A stretch of DNA of 64,000 nt from Glaciecola sp964643575 (GCA_964643575.1 CAZXTD010000002.1:9201-73200); one strand, 5' to 3'; counted from the stretch's first letter, positions 36,530-45,686 are shown. Notes: generated from the sequence alone by a model not told the origin. Numbers and translations are program-made.

Positions 36530-36982
36530 ATGAAATTATTAACCGGCAGGCAATTAGTCAGTTACATTCAGCTCGAAATTCAACAGTGCGACTGCGCAGC
36601 GCTTGACCAAGCACTTAAACAAAACGCTATCGTGATTGATATACGCGAAGAGTCTGAAGTCACATTGGGCATGGTACCTGGAGCAACGCATATTCCTCGT
36701 GGCGTACTAGAAATGGAAATCACTTCTCATGCTAATGTTAAAGACTGCGAGAATCCACTGGAAGCTTTAGCAGCCAGCTCAATTTATTTATACTGCCGGT
36801 CGGGTGCGCGCTCCGCATTGGCTGCAAAGTCTTTGCGCGAAATGGGACTCGAAAATGTATGGTCAGTTGCGGGCGGGTTTAATGATTGGCAAGCACAAAA
36901 CAGGCCTATCAACTCAAACAAACAAGCCAAAGTGTGGGAAGTGGACGGCTTATTTGCATGGGAGCAAGGTGGTGGTATTTAG
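36530..36982 (+). CDS. Rhodanese-domain protein
   Basis: A 150-residue single rhodanese domain with active-site Cys in YLYCRSGARSALAAK (about C89) and the preceding VIDIREESE. It transfers sulfane sulfur to acceptors such as cyanide or thiols. It is 10 bases after the TauE-like gene with ribosome site AAGGGG, so the two are co-transcribed. Contributes to sulfide/persulfide handling. Confidence 0.9.
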   Translation: MKLLTGRQLVSYIQLEIQQCDCAALDQALKQNAIVIDIREESEVTLGMVPGATHIPRGVLEMEITSHANVKDCENPLEALAASSIYLYCRSGARSALAAKSLREMGLENVWSVAGGFNDWQAQNRPINSNKQAKVWEVDGLFAWEQGGGI

Positions 36983-37046
36983 TTACCCACTTGCGAGCTT
37001 TTGATAAGTTTTAAGCCTCATGCGCTTAAACAATATTAGCATTCAC

Positions 37047-37081
37047 CACATAGTTCGATTCGCAAAATCGACTTCTATGTG
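37047..37081. repeat. Hairpin between rhodanese and amidohydrolase genes
   Basis: CACATAG (37047-37053) pairs with CTATGTG (37075-37081) and TCGATT (37055-37060) with AATCGA (37066-37071). It has no T tract, so it is a possible rho-dependent end, mRNA 3' stem or leader structure of the amidohydrolase mRNA. Confidence 0.4.
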
Positions 37082-37179
37082 CCAGACTAATTGTCTTTAG
37101 AACGACAATCAATAAATCAGCTTAACCATGGTTGAGTTGTTTTGCTGCATAATTATAATAATTGAGAGGATACCCATCT

Positions 37180-40100
37180 ATGCACACGCTTTTTCTTAGT
37201 ATGTGCCGTTGCCTGACGTATTTTGTGTTAGTAAGTGCTGTTGTTAGCACATTAGTCTCCAACGTAGCCTTTGCCGACCAAACCAGTCATGTTTATGGCT
37301 TGCACGACAGAACAAATAATAAAACAGCGTTTGTTAACGCAACTGTTGTTACCGAGCCCGGAAAAATAATCAAGAACGCAGTTGTGGTTATCGATAATGG
37401 GTCTATTTTGTCGGTAGAGCAAAACGATGATGTACCCGTTGACGCCACTATTATCGATTTAAGCGGTCACTGGTTATACGCCGGATTTATCGACCCTTAC
37501 GCTGACTATGTGTTTGGAACCGAAGTGTCTACGCCAAGATGGGGCGATCCACCTAAGTACGAGGGCGACCGAAAAGGGGGCAATGCTTGGAACGACGCCA
37601 TTCATGCCCAAATCAACTGGGTCGACACCTTCAAAGCAGACGAAAAAGCCGCTGAACCTTATCTCAAAAACGGATTTACAGCGGTTCAAACTGCGCGTCA
37701 AGACGGTATTTTTCGTGGTAGAGGCGTGACCGTGTCGCTTGCTGACGATATTCCGAATAATGTTATTTATAATGCCAACGCGATGCACTTTGGGAGCTTT
37801 AACAAAGGAAGCTCTAAACAAAGTTACCCATCATCTTTAATGGGGAGCATTGCATTAATTAGACAAACCCTGAGCGATACCCAATGGTATAAGCAGGCAA
37901 ACGGAAAAACATCATCGCTAATAACGGGCGAACCTGTGGAATACAATTCAGCGCTGGCAAGCTTAGCGTCTTTGGGTAGCGAAGGTATGGTTTTTGATGC
38001 TGGAGACAGTTTATCAGTGGTGCGCGCCCACGCTTTGTTTTCTGAATATGATGTGAACGCTGTTTATTTAGGAGATGGCCTAGAATATTCACGTTTGAGT
38101 CAGATAAAAAATATTGGCGCGACCTTAATATTGCCCCTTAACTTTCCAAAAGCGCCTGAATTAGCGAGTTTTGAAGACCAGCTAGATACGTCACTTGCTG
38201 AACTACGCCATTTTGAACGTGCACCCGGTAATCCGGCTATGCTAGAACAAGCGGGCGTAACCTTTGCTTTTACGCAGCACGGCCTAAAAGACAAAAAAGA
38301 CTTTTTTAAAGCCGTAAATAAAGCAATAAAACACGGCTTGAGTGAATCAACTGCATTAGCCGCATTAACCACTACCCCTGCTAAAATAGCTGGCGTCGAC
38401 AATATCGCCGGTAAAATTGCTAGCGGTTATCGAGCAGATCTCGTGATTGCCGATGGTAATCTTTTTGACGGTGGCAAAATTAAAAAAGTATTTTTGCAAG
38501 GCGCGGGCAAAGAGTTTGAAGAGCTTGCTCCCACTAATTTTGCTGCTACTTATGATGTTACTGTTGGCGACAAATCGTATCTTTTGACTCTCGAACAAAA
38601 AGATAAAAAAGTATCGGGCTCTATGAAGCTGCAAGGTGATGGCAGTTTTACCGCCGACCTCAGTAATGTTCAAACTAGCAAAGACCAAATCAGTTTTGTC
38701 GTATCTTTATTTGAGGATAGCAAAACCACAATTAATGGTTTTACCGGTCGTCTAATTGATAACGACTTAAGCGGTAACTGGTTGTTTCCAGATTTAACCA
38801 GAGCGCCAATACAGCTTGTTAGAACCGATGCTCAAGCTTCATCAAATGATGAGGCGTCTTCTGATTCTGTTAAAACAAAAGATGCCAAGGCAACGGACAA
38901 GTCAGACACTACATATCTATCAAACCTCACTTATCCTAACCGTGCATTTGGCCTTAGCCAGCCAATAGAGCAGCAAAATCTACATATCAAAAATGCCACT
39001 ATATGGACATCTGAAGATGAAGGCATGCTTGAGAATGCAGACATGCTGGTACGTAACGGTAAAATTAGAGAAATTGGTGAAGACTTATCTACCCCTCGCG
39101 GGTACGAAGTCATTGATGCGACTGGCAAGCATATTACCGCCGGTATTATTGATGAGCACAGTCACATTGCTATAAGCGGTGGCGTTAACGAAGGCAGTGA
39201 CGCGATAACTAGCGAGGTTCGTATTGGTGATGTTGTAAACCCTGAAGATATTAATATTTATCGCGCGTTAGCGGGTGGCACAACGGCTGCACAGCTATTA
39301 CACGGTTCTGCCAACCCTATTGGAGGGCAAGCGCAGGTTATTAAATTGCGTTGGGGCGAAGACGCCGATGGCTTAAAAATGAAACAAGCGCCGCCTTCGA
39401 TTAAGTTTGCCTTAGGTGAAAACGTGAAACAAAGCAACTGGGGTGAAGAGTTTACTATTCGTTATCCGCAAACCAGAATGGGCGTAGACAGCATTATGCG
39501 CGACACGTTTTTGCGCGCGCAAGAATACAAAGACAGCTTTGCGCGCTTTGATGATTTAAGCCGCCGAGCAAAAGAGCAGTCTGCACCGCCTCGCCAAAAC
39601 TTCAGGTTAGATGCTGTGCTTGAAATTCTTGAAAATGAGCGCTTTGTTCACGCTCACTCATATGTTGCTTCAGAAATATTAGCTTTAATGGAATTGGCCG
39701 AAGACTTCAATTTTACCATCCAAACCTTTACGCACATTCTTGAAGGTTACAAAGTGGCCGACGAAATGGCCAAGCACGGCGCATCTGCCTCTAGCTTTGC
39801 CGACTGGTGGGCATACAAATTTGAAGTGCTTGATGCAATACCGGGTAATACGTGTTTGATGATGCAAAACGGCGTCAATGTATCGGTTAATTCTGACAGT
39901 GGCGACCTGATTAGGCGCCTAAACACAGAAGCCGCCAAATCTATTAATTACTGCGGTATGGACCCGCTTGATGCAATAAAAATGGTTACTATTAACCCTG
40001 CAAAACAGCTTAAAATTGATGAACACACAGGTAGCTTAGCAAAAGGCAAAGATGCAGATTTTGTTATCTGGAATGCAAACCCATTATCTATTTATGCCAA

Positions 40101-40464
40101 AGTTGAGCAGACGTGGATTGAAGGTCGCAAATATTTCGATATGCAAGCCGACGCTATTAGCAGAGAAAGCCTGGCAGCGGAAAAAAGTGAGTTGATTCAG
40201 AAGTTTTTAACAGCTTCTAATAATGGTAAGAAAAAGGGTGCTGAGCAAATGAGTAAACCTCATTTTGCTGCTTACTTGTCGAAAATTGCTGCATCTTCTA
40301 CCAGTGGCCATTCTCATACATCAAACGCGGGCTCATATTCTTCTCGCTACTTGTTAAAAGACGACACCGTTTGGCACTGCGAAGACAACTTTGATTATTG
40401 GCACTATATCTCCGGTAAGCAAGCACGTGACAATCAGTCCGGACACACGGGAGGGCACCACTAA
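37180..40464 (+). CDS. Exported two-domain amidohydrolase-family protein
   Basis: About 1094 residues from the ATG at 37180, which follows GAGAGGA; a TTG at 37162 is a less likely start. It has a signal peptide (LVSAVVSTLVSNVAFA). The first amidohydrolase-like half (about 40-430) has the frame of the family but GFIDPYADY where GFIDxHxH is expected, so its metal site looks lost. A beta-rich stretch at about 450-560 is followed by a second half (about 600-1040) with an intact GIIDEHSHIAIS. Such long exported proteins are found in marine gammaproteobacteria and may act on peptides or cyclic amides; substrate unknown. Overlaps the next gene by one base. Confidence 0.85.
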   Translation: MHTLFLSMCRCLTYFVLVSAVVSTLVSNVAFADQTSHVYGLHDRTNNKTAFVNATVVTEPGKIIKNAVVVIDNGSILSVEQNDDVPVDATIIDLSGHWLYAGFIDPYADYVFGTEVSTPRWGDPPKYEGDRKGGNAWNDAIHAQINWVDTFKADEKAAEPYLKNGFTAVQTARQDGIFRGRGVTVSLADDIPNNVIYNANAMHFGSFNKGSSKQSYPSSLMGSIALIRQTLSDTQWYKQANGKTSSLITGEPVEYNSALASLASLGSEGMVFDAGDSLSVVRAHALFSEYDVNAVYLGDGLEYSRLSQIKNIGATLILPLNFPKAPELASFEDQLDTSLAELRHFERAPGNPAMLEQAGVTFAFTQHGLKDKKDFFKAVNKAIKHGLSESTALAALTTTPAKIAGVDNIAGKIASGYRADLVIADGNLFDGGKIKKVFLQGAGKEFEELAPTNFAATYDVTVGDKSYLLTLEQKDKKVSGSMKLQGDGSFTADLSNVQTSKDQISFVVSLFEDSKTTINGFTGRLIDNDLSGNWLFPDLTRAPIQLVRTDAQASSNDEASSDSVKTKDAKATDKSDTTYLSNLTYPNRAFGLSQPIEQQNLHIKNATIWTSEDEGMLENADMLVRNGKIREIGEDLSTPRGYEVIDATGKHITAGIIDEHSHIAISGGVNEGSDAITSEVRIGDVVNPEDINIYRALAGGTTAAQLLHGSANPIGGQAQVIKLRWGEDADGLKMKQAPPSIKFALGENVKQSNWGEEFTIRYPQTRMGVDSIMRDTFLRAQEYKDSFARFDDLSRRAKEQSAPPRQNFRLDAVLEILENERFVHAHSYVASEILALMELAEDFNFTIQTFTHILEGYKVADEMAKHGASASSFADWWAYKFEVLDAIPGNTCLMMQNGVNVSVNSDSGDLIRRLNTEAAKSINYCGMDPLDAIKMVTINPAKQLKIDEHTGSLAKGKDADFVIWNANPLSIYAKVEQTWIEGRKYFDMQADAISRESLAAEKSELIQKFLTASNNGKKKGAEQMSKPHFAAYLSKIAASSTSGHSHTSNAGSYSSRYLLKDDTVWHCEDNFDYWHYISGKQARDNQSGHTGGHH

Positions 40465-41825
40465 TGAAAGCTTTAACTTCTTTTTATAAAACAAAAATGA
40501 CAAGCCTTGCTCTTAACAAGCCTGCACTTACATCGTCGCTTTTCTTAAAAACACTGTCGAGCTGCGTGTTGTCAGTAACGTTATTTTCAAGTGCTTATGC
40601 ACACGACATGGTGCCCGGTAAAGTGCCGGCTAATCCTGTTTTGTTTCAAAATGCTACCTTGCATACCGCAACTGATGGCATAAAAGCAGACCACGACATG
40701 GTAGTAGACAATGGCAAAATCATCGCTATTGGCAAAGGGCTAACAGTGCCAGAAAACGCTGATGTGCTTGATATGACAGGCAAACATATTTACCCAGGCC
40801 TCATTGCTTTGAGCACCACTATAGGGCTGGTGGAAATTGGCGCTGTTCGTGCAACTAACGACCAAAGAGAGACCGGCGGGTTAACCCCTGAGGTTGAAGC
40901 ATACGTGGCATTTAATGCCGATTCTGAAATTATCCCTACGGTGCGAGCAAATGGGATAACCCATGCTGAAGTTGCGCCTTTGGGCAACGGCCAAGCATCG
41001 GTCATGCAATTAGACGGGTGGAATTCGCCAGACTCAGTCGTGAAGAAAAACTCGGCTATGCATTTAAACTGGCCAAGAGCGGGCATTAATAAATCGTTTT
41101 GGGAGCGCCGCTCGGTTGAGAAACAAAAAGAGGACAATCTAAAGCGGCTCACTGATCTCGAAAAAACATTTGAGTTGGTAAAAGTGTATCACCAAACCCG
41201 AAGCAACGACCCATCAAGCTCAATTGATGTGCGCTGGGAAGCAATGCGTTCGGTCATAAGCGGCGATATGCCATTGTTTATTCATGCCAATGATTACAGG
41301 CAAATGGAGCAGGCAATCGCTTTTGCAAAACGACACAGCCTCAAAATTGTATTAGTGGGAGGTGCAGATGCAACATTGGCGATAGACTTACTCAAGTCTT
41401 CGAAAACACCGCTGATATACACTTCACCTTGGGGCATTCCAAGAAAGAGCGATCAGGCATATGACGTGGCTTATCAGATTCCGGCCATGCTAGAGCAAAA
41501 CGGCATTCCTTTCGCTTTAGCGATTGAAGGTTACTGGAACGTAAGAAGCTTACCATTTGCCGCAGGCCAATCTGTAGCCCATGGCGCAAGTAAAGAGCAA
41601 GCGCTTCGCTCTGTGACTATCGAGCCGGCTCGTATTTTGGGTATCGATGATATAGCGGGCTCATTGGATGTTGGCAAACAGGCAAACATTGTGGTGAGTG
41701 AAGGCGACCTATTCGACCATCTTACCCACAAAGTCACTATGATGATGATAGAAGGCCGCGTAGTAGATTTAAACAGCCGCCATACTCAGCTTTATGATAA
41801 ATATAAGCAGAAAGAAGCAGAGTAA
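40464..41825 (+). CDS. Exported amidohydrolase-family protein with degenerate metal site
   Basis: A 453-residue precursor with a signal-like hydrophobic segment ending near SSAYA. The fold and the C-terminal IEPARILGIDDIAGSLDVGK are those of imidazolonepropionase-like amidohydrolases, but the strand-1 HxH is replaced (KHIYPGLIALSTTIGL), which removes two metal ligands. It begins TAATG inside the stop of the 1094-residue partner, implying coupled translation, so the two probably form a complex in which this one is a non-catalytic or altered subunit. The DNA at 41597-41638 recurs exactly at 43954-43995. Confidence 0.85.
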   Translation: MKALTSFYKTKMTSLALNKPALTSSLFLKTLSSCVLSVTLFSSAYAHDMVPGKVPANPVLFQNATLHTATDGIKADHDMVVDNGKIIAIGKGLTVPENADVLDMTGKHIYPGLIALSTTIGLVEIGAVRATNDQRETGGLTPEVEAYVAFNADSEIIPTVRANGITHAEVAPLGNGQASVMQLDGWNSPDSVVKKNSAMHLNWPRAGINKSFWERRSVEKQKEDNLKRLTDLEKTFELVKVYHQTRSNDPSSSIDVRWEAMRSVISGDMPLFIHANDYRQMEQAIAFAKRHSLKIVLVGGADATLAIDLLKSSKTPLIYTSPWGIPRKSDQAYDVAYQIPAMLEQNGIPFALAIEGYWNVRSLPFAAGQSVAHGASKEQALRSVTIEPARILGIDDIAGSLDVGKQANIVVSEGDLFDHLTHKVTMMMIEGRVVDLNSRHTQLYDKYKQKEAE

Positions 41826-41842
41826 ATACTCAAGTCAGTCAT

Positions 41843-41868
41843 AAAGCCCCTGAAAAGGGGCTTTTCTT
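41843..41868 (+). terminator. Rho-independent terminator after the amidohydrolase pair
   Basis: AAGCCCC (41844-41850) and GGGGCTT (41857-41863) with a TGAAAA loop, followed by TTCTT. Confidence 0.88.
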
Positions 41869-42052
41869 ATTTCAAATCGAGCATTGGCGCAAACAGAGAT
41901 TGCTTGCGAGATGCACGCTACAATTAGTATCTCTGATAACGCTTTTTTTTAATAATCAAGCCTCGAGTTTGATCACTAATAACAGCGGACTAGACCATTG
42001 GGTTGATTAGTAGTAAGTTACCCGAAATTAGTGAATTGAAAAAAGTCCATTT

Positions 42053-42682
42053 ATGAAAAAGGCTCTCATCAGCATAACCGGCATCGTTAGTTTGTTAGTG
42101 TTGCTCGGTTTTATATTCAAAGACACTTTAATCCAGACTATTTATGGTGCATTGACACAAGACATGTTTATCAGCGAAGACACCGATAGTTTTGACCCCG
42201 GTAGTGAGATTGGGCAAAAGTTTCCTCTCATCGATGCGACCTTTGATGGAAAACAAATCAGCTCAATTAAGAGTTTCCATGGTGAGAAGGGCACAATATT
42301 TGTCGTCAGTCGTTCTCTTGATTGGTGCCCCTACTGTATGAAACAGATGGCAGAAATTAACGATAAGCTAGAACAATTTCAAAGCGCAGGAATCAATGTA
42401 GTAGGGTTGACCTACGATCCACCAGAAAAACAACAGCCATTCAAAGACAAATTCAATATTGCCTATCCGATTTTTAGTGACAATAATGCAGCTTCAGTCA
42501 AACAATTAGGAATACTTAACACAGACTATGAGCCCGGTGATGATGCCTACGGCATTGGACACCCAGGCGCATTCATTTTAAATAGCGAGGGCGAAATCGT
42601 AGCCAAAATCTTTGTCGAAGCCTATTCACTCCGAGTAGATGCGCTTTCGTTAATGGAATATGCAAAACAAGCTTTGGAATAA
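42053..42682 (+). CDS. Membrane-anchored redoxin (AhpC/TSA-thioredoxin fold)
   Basis: A 209-residue protein with an N-terminal TM segment (about 5-28) and a periplasmic peroxiredoxin/thioredoxin-like domain. The redox site is DWCPYCMKQMAEIN (CxxC, about C93/C96). The rest matches AhpC-TSA proteins (VVGLTYDPPEKQQPFKDKFN, IGHPGAFILNSEGEIV). It probably acts as a thiol oxidoreductase or peroxidase in the periplasm. No partner gene is adjacent. Confidence 0.85.
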   Translation: MKKALISITGIVSLLVLLGFIFKDTLIQTIYGALTQDMFISEDTDSFDPGSEIGQKFPLIDATFDGKQISSIKSFHGEKGTIFVVSRSLDWCPYCMKQMAEINDKLEQFQSAGINVVGLTYDPPEKQQPFKDKFNIAYPIFSDNNAASVKQLGILNTDYEPGDDAYGIGHPGAFILNSEGEIVAKIFVEAYSLRVDALSLMEYAKQALE

Positions 42683-42703
42683 GGCAGACTAAACTCAAAT
42701 AAG

Positions 42704-42838
42704 ATGTATGCTATTAATTTGCGCTGCATTGACGGGTTAGATGCCGATGAGTTATGCAGTGGCACTTTTGATGGTCAAAATTGGACCTTAAGCGCCGAAA
42801 AACTACTAGCTGAAAAAAGGAGCCAAAACGGCACCTAA
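42704..42838 (+). pseudogene. GFA-family (glutathione-dependent formaldehyde-activating-like) C-terminal remnant
   Basis: A 44-codon frame reads MYAINLRCIDGLDADEL, then FDGQNW near its middle, the ending typical of GFA zinc-domain proteins (YAIN-RCLDGVDL...FDGRNW). The N-terminal cysteine-rich metal-binding two-thirds is missing, since an in-frame stop lies just 8 codons upstream. It is a decayed gene fragment following the redoxin gene. Confidence 0.65.
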
Positions 42839-42988
42839 AAAAGTAGCGCCGCGTTAATTTGGGTCGATGGTGCTTATTTTTCTCACTATCTTGCCCTGGC
42901 AACATATGCAGTCAGTGAATTATCCAATCGCATGTGATATTTTTAAATTCTGAATTCGATTGTACTCAAGATAACTTAAGGAAGAGTT

Positions 42989-43786
42989 TTGAATAAGCCC
43001 CTAAATATAATTTTCCTCGTTATTGTTGCCGCATTTTTTTATTGGCTTGGCAGCTTAAATGCATCAAATAGCACAAGCCCTGAGAACAAGCTCTACGCAG
43101 ACAAACAGCTATCAAATGAGCCTAAAACACAATCGAGCAATCACCAAGTACCAAACGCTAGTTTGCCCAATAACACTTCAAATGCTGAACTTTCATCTGA
43201 CTTAGTCGAAGACTTAACGAACAATAAAAAAACATATGAAGAGCTAGCAGAAGAACTCGCTACTTTGACTAAAACATCTGACGGGGTAAATGCAGAGTTT
43301 TATCGGCTCAAGCAGAGATATGATGCCGCTCGAACCCGACTGTTAAAAGCAGGCCTTGATGAACCTACTTCTATTTCAAAAGAGGAAGTCTCTAAAATAT
43401 TACCGCCTCCCTTTGACGGTGTTGTTGCCAATTCTTCCCCTGACTTTATTGATAAATTTAAAGATTTGCATGAAGAAGAGCAAGATTACGATTGGGCAAT
43501 ACAGATGGAGTCAAAAATTTCTGACTTTTTTGCATTGCATGAAAATCGCGATTTAGTGGAATTAGTTAAAGTTAATTGCAAAAAGAGTCAATGCGAAATA
43601 TATGGACATCAACAAGACAGCGCTTCATTAACAAAGCTTATGCAAGACCTGCAAAGTCAGGAATGGTTTTTTGCCGTGCAAACTAACTCCATGACCGGAG
43701 ATATCTCGTCTGACGAAGAAAACGATACAGCGCGTTCTTACTTTTATATGATGGCGAACATGTTTCGTGAGGAAATTGTACAATAG
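42989..43786 (+). CDS. Hypothetical membrane-anchored protein
   Basis: A 265-residue protein starting at TTG after AAGGAAGAG. It has one N-terminal TM (IIFLVIVAAFFYWLGSL), a polar low-complexity stretch (about 25-75), a predicted coiled coil (about 75-115), and a small domain with two cysteines (VKVNCKKSQCEIYGHQ) near residue 195. The cysteine/Gln-rich end resembles periplasmic regulators, but no family was recognised. Function unknown. Confidence 0.7.
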   Translation: MNKPLNIIFLVIVAAFFYWLGSLNASNSTSPENKLYADKQLSNEPKTQSSNHQVPNASLPNNTSNAELSSDLVEDLTNNKKTYEELAEELATLTKTSDGVNAEFYRLKQRYDAARTRLLKAGLDEPTSISKEEVSKILPPPFDGVVANSSPDFIDKFKDLHEEEQDYDWAIQMESKISDFFALHENRDLVELVKVNCKKSQCEIYGHQQDSASLTKLMQDLQSQEWFFAVQTNSMTGDISSDEENDTARSYFYMMANMFREEIVQ

Positions 43787-43827
43787 AACCGCTGTTTTTA
43801 TGATTTAGTTGCTATTGGATAGTGCTC

Positions 43828-43953
43828 CTACTTTATCGGCTACAGTATTGAGTGCAACCACAGAAAACCCTCGGTCGTAAAAATGCACAACGCGGCCTTG
43901 TTCGTCGATGATGATTACTCTTGAATTTTTGGGGCTTTCATTGCCAGTAAAGC
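43828..43953 (-). pseudogene. 3'-end fragment of a thioredoxin-like lipoprotein gene, joined to foreign DNA
   Basis: On the minus strand this encodes the end of a protein nearly identical to the C-terminal part of the lipoprotein at 45144-45686 (HFYDRGFSVVALN versus HFYDRGFSVAALN), then diverges to end LSNSN-stop. Between 43863 and 43955 only about three bases differ from 45205-45297. The upstream half of the gene is missing: beyond 43953 the DNA switches to a piece of the amidohydrolase gene. It is a truncated duplicate. Confidence 0.8.
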
Positions 43954-43995
43954 GCAAGCGCTTCGCTCTGTGACTATCGAGCCGGCTCGTATTTT
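43954..43995 (+). repeat. 42-bp exact duplicate of part of the amidohydrolase gene
   Basis: Identical, base for base, to 41597-41638 inside the 453-residue amidohydrolase gene and in the same orientation (starts GCAAGCGCTTCG). Its left border coincides with the break in the lipoprotein fragment at a shared AGCGC, suggesting micro-homology joining. Downstream of 43995 the two sequences no longer match. Confidence 0.9.
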
Positions 43996-44061
43996 AATCA
44001 TCGTTCTGCGGCCATTTCATCTGTGCGAGGAACAGAACAAGTAGCCCAACCACGGTTTTCT

Positions 44062-44089
44062 ATCACAAATCACAAATCACAAATGACAA
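44062..44089. repeat. Short tandem repeat of a 7-bp unit
   Basis: Three perfect ATCACAA units and one ATGACAA variant in a row, in the non-coding part (43996-44297) of the worn region. Nothing else is recognisable in this stretch except an AT-rich probable promoter zone before 44298 and the GGAG at 44284-44287. Confidence 0.8.
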
Positions 44090-44297
44090 ATGCGGTAATG
44101 CCTTGGCCTTCAGACGTCAGTTTATGGAGTATATCGCCTGTATAGTCGTCCTACAGAGCTATTCAATTTGTTTTGATTATGCCATACTCCCAAACGGTTT
44201 TTGGTAAACCCAGTAAATTATGGAAACTTTATATTGATAAACGCAGTTCTTTTGCTTTTGTCTGTTTTTATGTAGTAAATCATGGAGTAGTTTTTTG

Positions 44298-45140
44298 ATG
44301 TCCCTAGCAGTAAAAAAAATCAGTCTTTTCAGTATTCTTGCATTCACTTTTTCTTCACTTTCTTTTGCTTCAACAATTAAAGTTGAAGGTAGTTTTATTC
44401 AAAAGCAAGAATATAGCATCACCAGAGATGCTAGCGGTATAATCGATAGTACTGAATTAATAACGAACTTCGCAGATGTGCCAAGTTCAGTTATCAAAAC
44501 GATGGAATTTAATCCAACCAGCACTGAAAACCAATCAGTGGTCAATGTTGTTGATAGCTTCGTTGACCCAGATGTTGCAGTTGATTCTACACGAGCAACA
44601 TATTTTGCAGATTTAACTGGCCCCGACACGCCATTTACCAGCGAACTTTTGGATTTAGTTGATTTTGCAGACTATGAGTCTGTTACGGACATAAGAAATA
44701 TATTTGTTAGTCAGCAAAGCGTGCTTGATTTAGCGACTAATATTACTGACTTTGGTCAAGATATTAGTTTTATTTTTGGTACAACGAGAAGAACGGTTAT
44801 CGAAGACCAAGAAGGCACAACAAATCGCAGCTTTATATATTTTTTTCAGATATTGTTTGACTTACCTAGGCCTACAAGCGAAGCAGATTTTTTCGACATA
44901 ACACCGGGTTCAATAAACGATATTTTAACGGGGTTTCATGGAAGCAATGCCATAATTGTTGAGCGACTCAGTATGAGTCAATCAAGAGAATTAAACTCTG
45001 GCGAGTTTTTCAGGCAAAGTAGCTCAGTCACATACGTGGGCAATGCTTTGGTTTCTATGCAAGTTTCGTCACCCAGCATAGTCATCTTATTTGCTTTATC
45101 GATAGCGCTGTTAATAAGACGACAACTAGTGCGAAAGTAG
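44298..45140 (+). CDS. Secreted protein with PEP-CTERM-like C-terminus
   Basis: About 280 residues from the ATG at 44298 (GGAG ten bases before; a TTG sits just upstream). It has a signal peptide (LAFTFSSLSFASTIK) and a beta-rich body without a recognised domain. The tail VSSPSIVILFALSIALLIRR has Ser-Pro, a hydrophobic helix and a basic end, as in PEP-CTERM variants that an exosortase cuts and anchors. No exosortase gene is in the window. A second candidate substrate is the cohesin-like protein at 58321. Confidence 0.7.
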   Translation: MSLAVKKISLFSILAFTFSSLSFASTIKVEGSFIQKQEYSITRDASGIIDSTELITNFADVPSSVIKTMEFNPTSTENQSVVNVVDSFVDPDVAVDSTRATYFADLTGPDTPFTSELLDLVDFADYESVTDIRNIFVSQQSVLDLATNITDFGQDISFIFGTTRRTVIEDQEGTTNRSFIYFFQILFDLPRPTSEADFFDITPGSINDILTGFHGSNAIIVERLSMSQSRELNSGEFFRQSSSVTYVGNALVSMQVSSPSIVILFALSIALLIRRQLVRK

Positions 45141-45143
45141 TTT

Positions 45144-45686
45144 TTACTCATTAATGACTTCTATAGACCTTACTTTTTCGACTAAGGCATTGAGTGCAGC
45201 CACAGAAAACCCTCGGTCGTAAAAATGTACAACGCGGCCTTGTTCGTCGAGTATGATTACTCTTGAATTTTTGGGGCTTTCATTGCCAGTAAAGCGCTGT
45301 ACCCTGTCACCGTCTTTATAGACGGTGATAACGTCACTCCAGATTTCCCGAGGAATACCCTCACGCATGGCGTCGTCGAAGCGAGTGCTAAATAAGCGCG
45401 GGAAAAACCCTTGGATGGCAGGTATTTCGTAGATTGGGATGCGAATATTTTTCATGTCTAGGCCAATAAGCCAGCGGTCTATGTCAAACTGCGATTTGTG
45501 GACGTAGCCAAAGAGCAAAACTGCGGGTTTGCCTGCCATTTGTTCAGGAATAGTATATTCAGTGCCGTCTAAACTTGCCCCGACAAACGACAGCAGTGGC
45601 TCGCCCTCTTTAACTTGGGATGGGTAGTTGTATGAAGCACAACTTGATAGTAGTAAACAGAGCGTAAGAGCATATACAATGCGCAT
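45144..45686 (-). CDS. Thioredoxin-fold-like lipoprotein
   Basis: A 180-residue precursor with a lipobox (LLLSSC, Cys at 16) and a body whose second half (KDGDRVQRFTGN, RVIILDEQGRVVHFYDRGF) resembles SCO1/thioredoxin-like folds. No CxxC pair was found, so a redox role is doubtful. Convergent with the PEP-CTERM-like gene, three bases apart. A truncated duplicate lies at 43828-43953. Confidence 0.72.
   Translation of the reverse strand: MRIVYALTLCLLLSSCASYNYPSQVKEGEPLLSFVGASLDGTEYTIPEQMAGKPAVLLFGYVHKSQFDIDRWLIGLDMKNIRIPIYEIPAIQGFFPRLFSTRFDDAMREGIPREIWSDVITVYKDGDRVQRFTGNESPKNSRVIILDEQGRVVHFYDRGFSVAALNALVEKVRSIEVINE

Noticed and set aside
42840..42988. Small genes between the GFA remnant and 42989
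   Set aside because: Available frames are short, without ribosome sites or recognisable motifs.
43954..43995. Insertion sequence end
   Set aside because: The 42-mer is coding sequence of the amidohydrolase gene and has no terminal inverted repeats or transposase.
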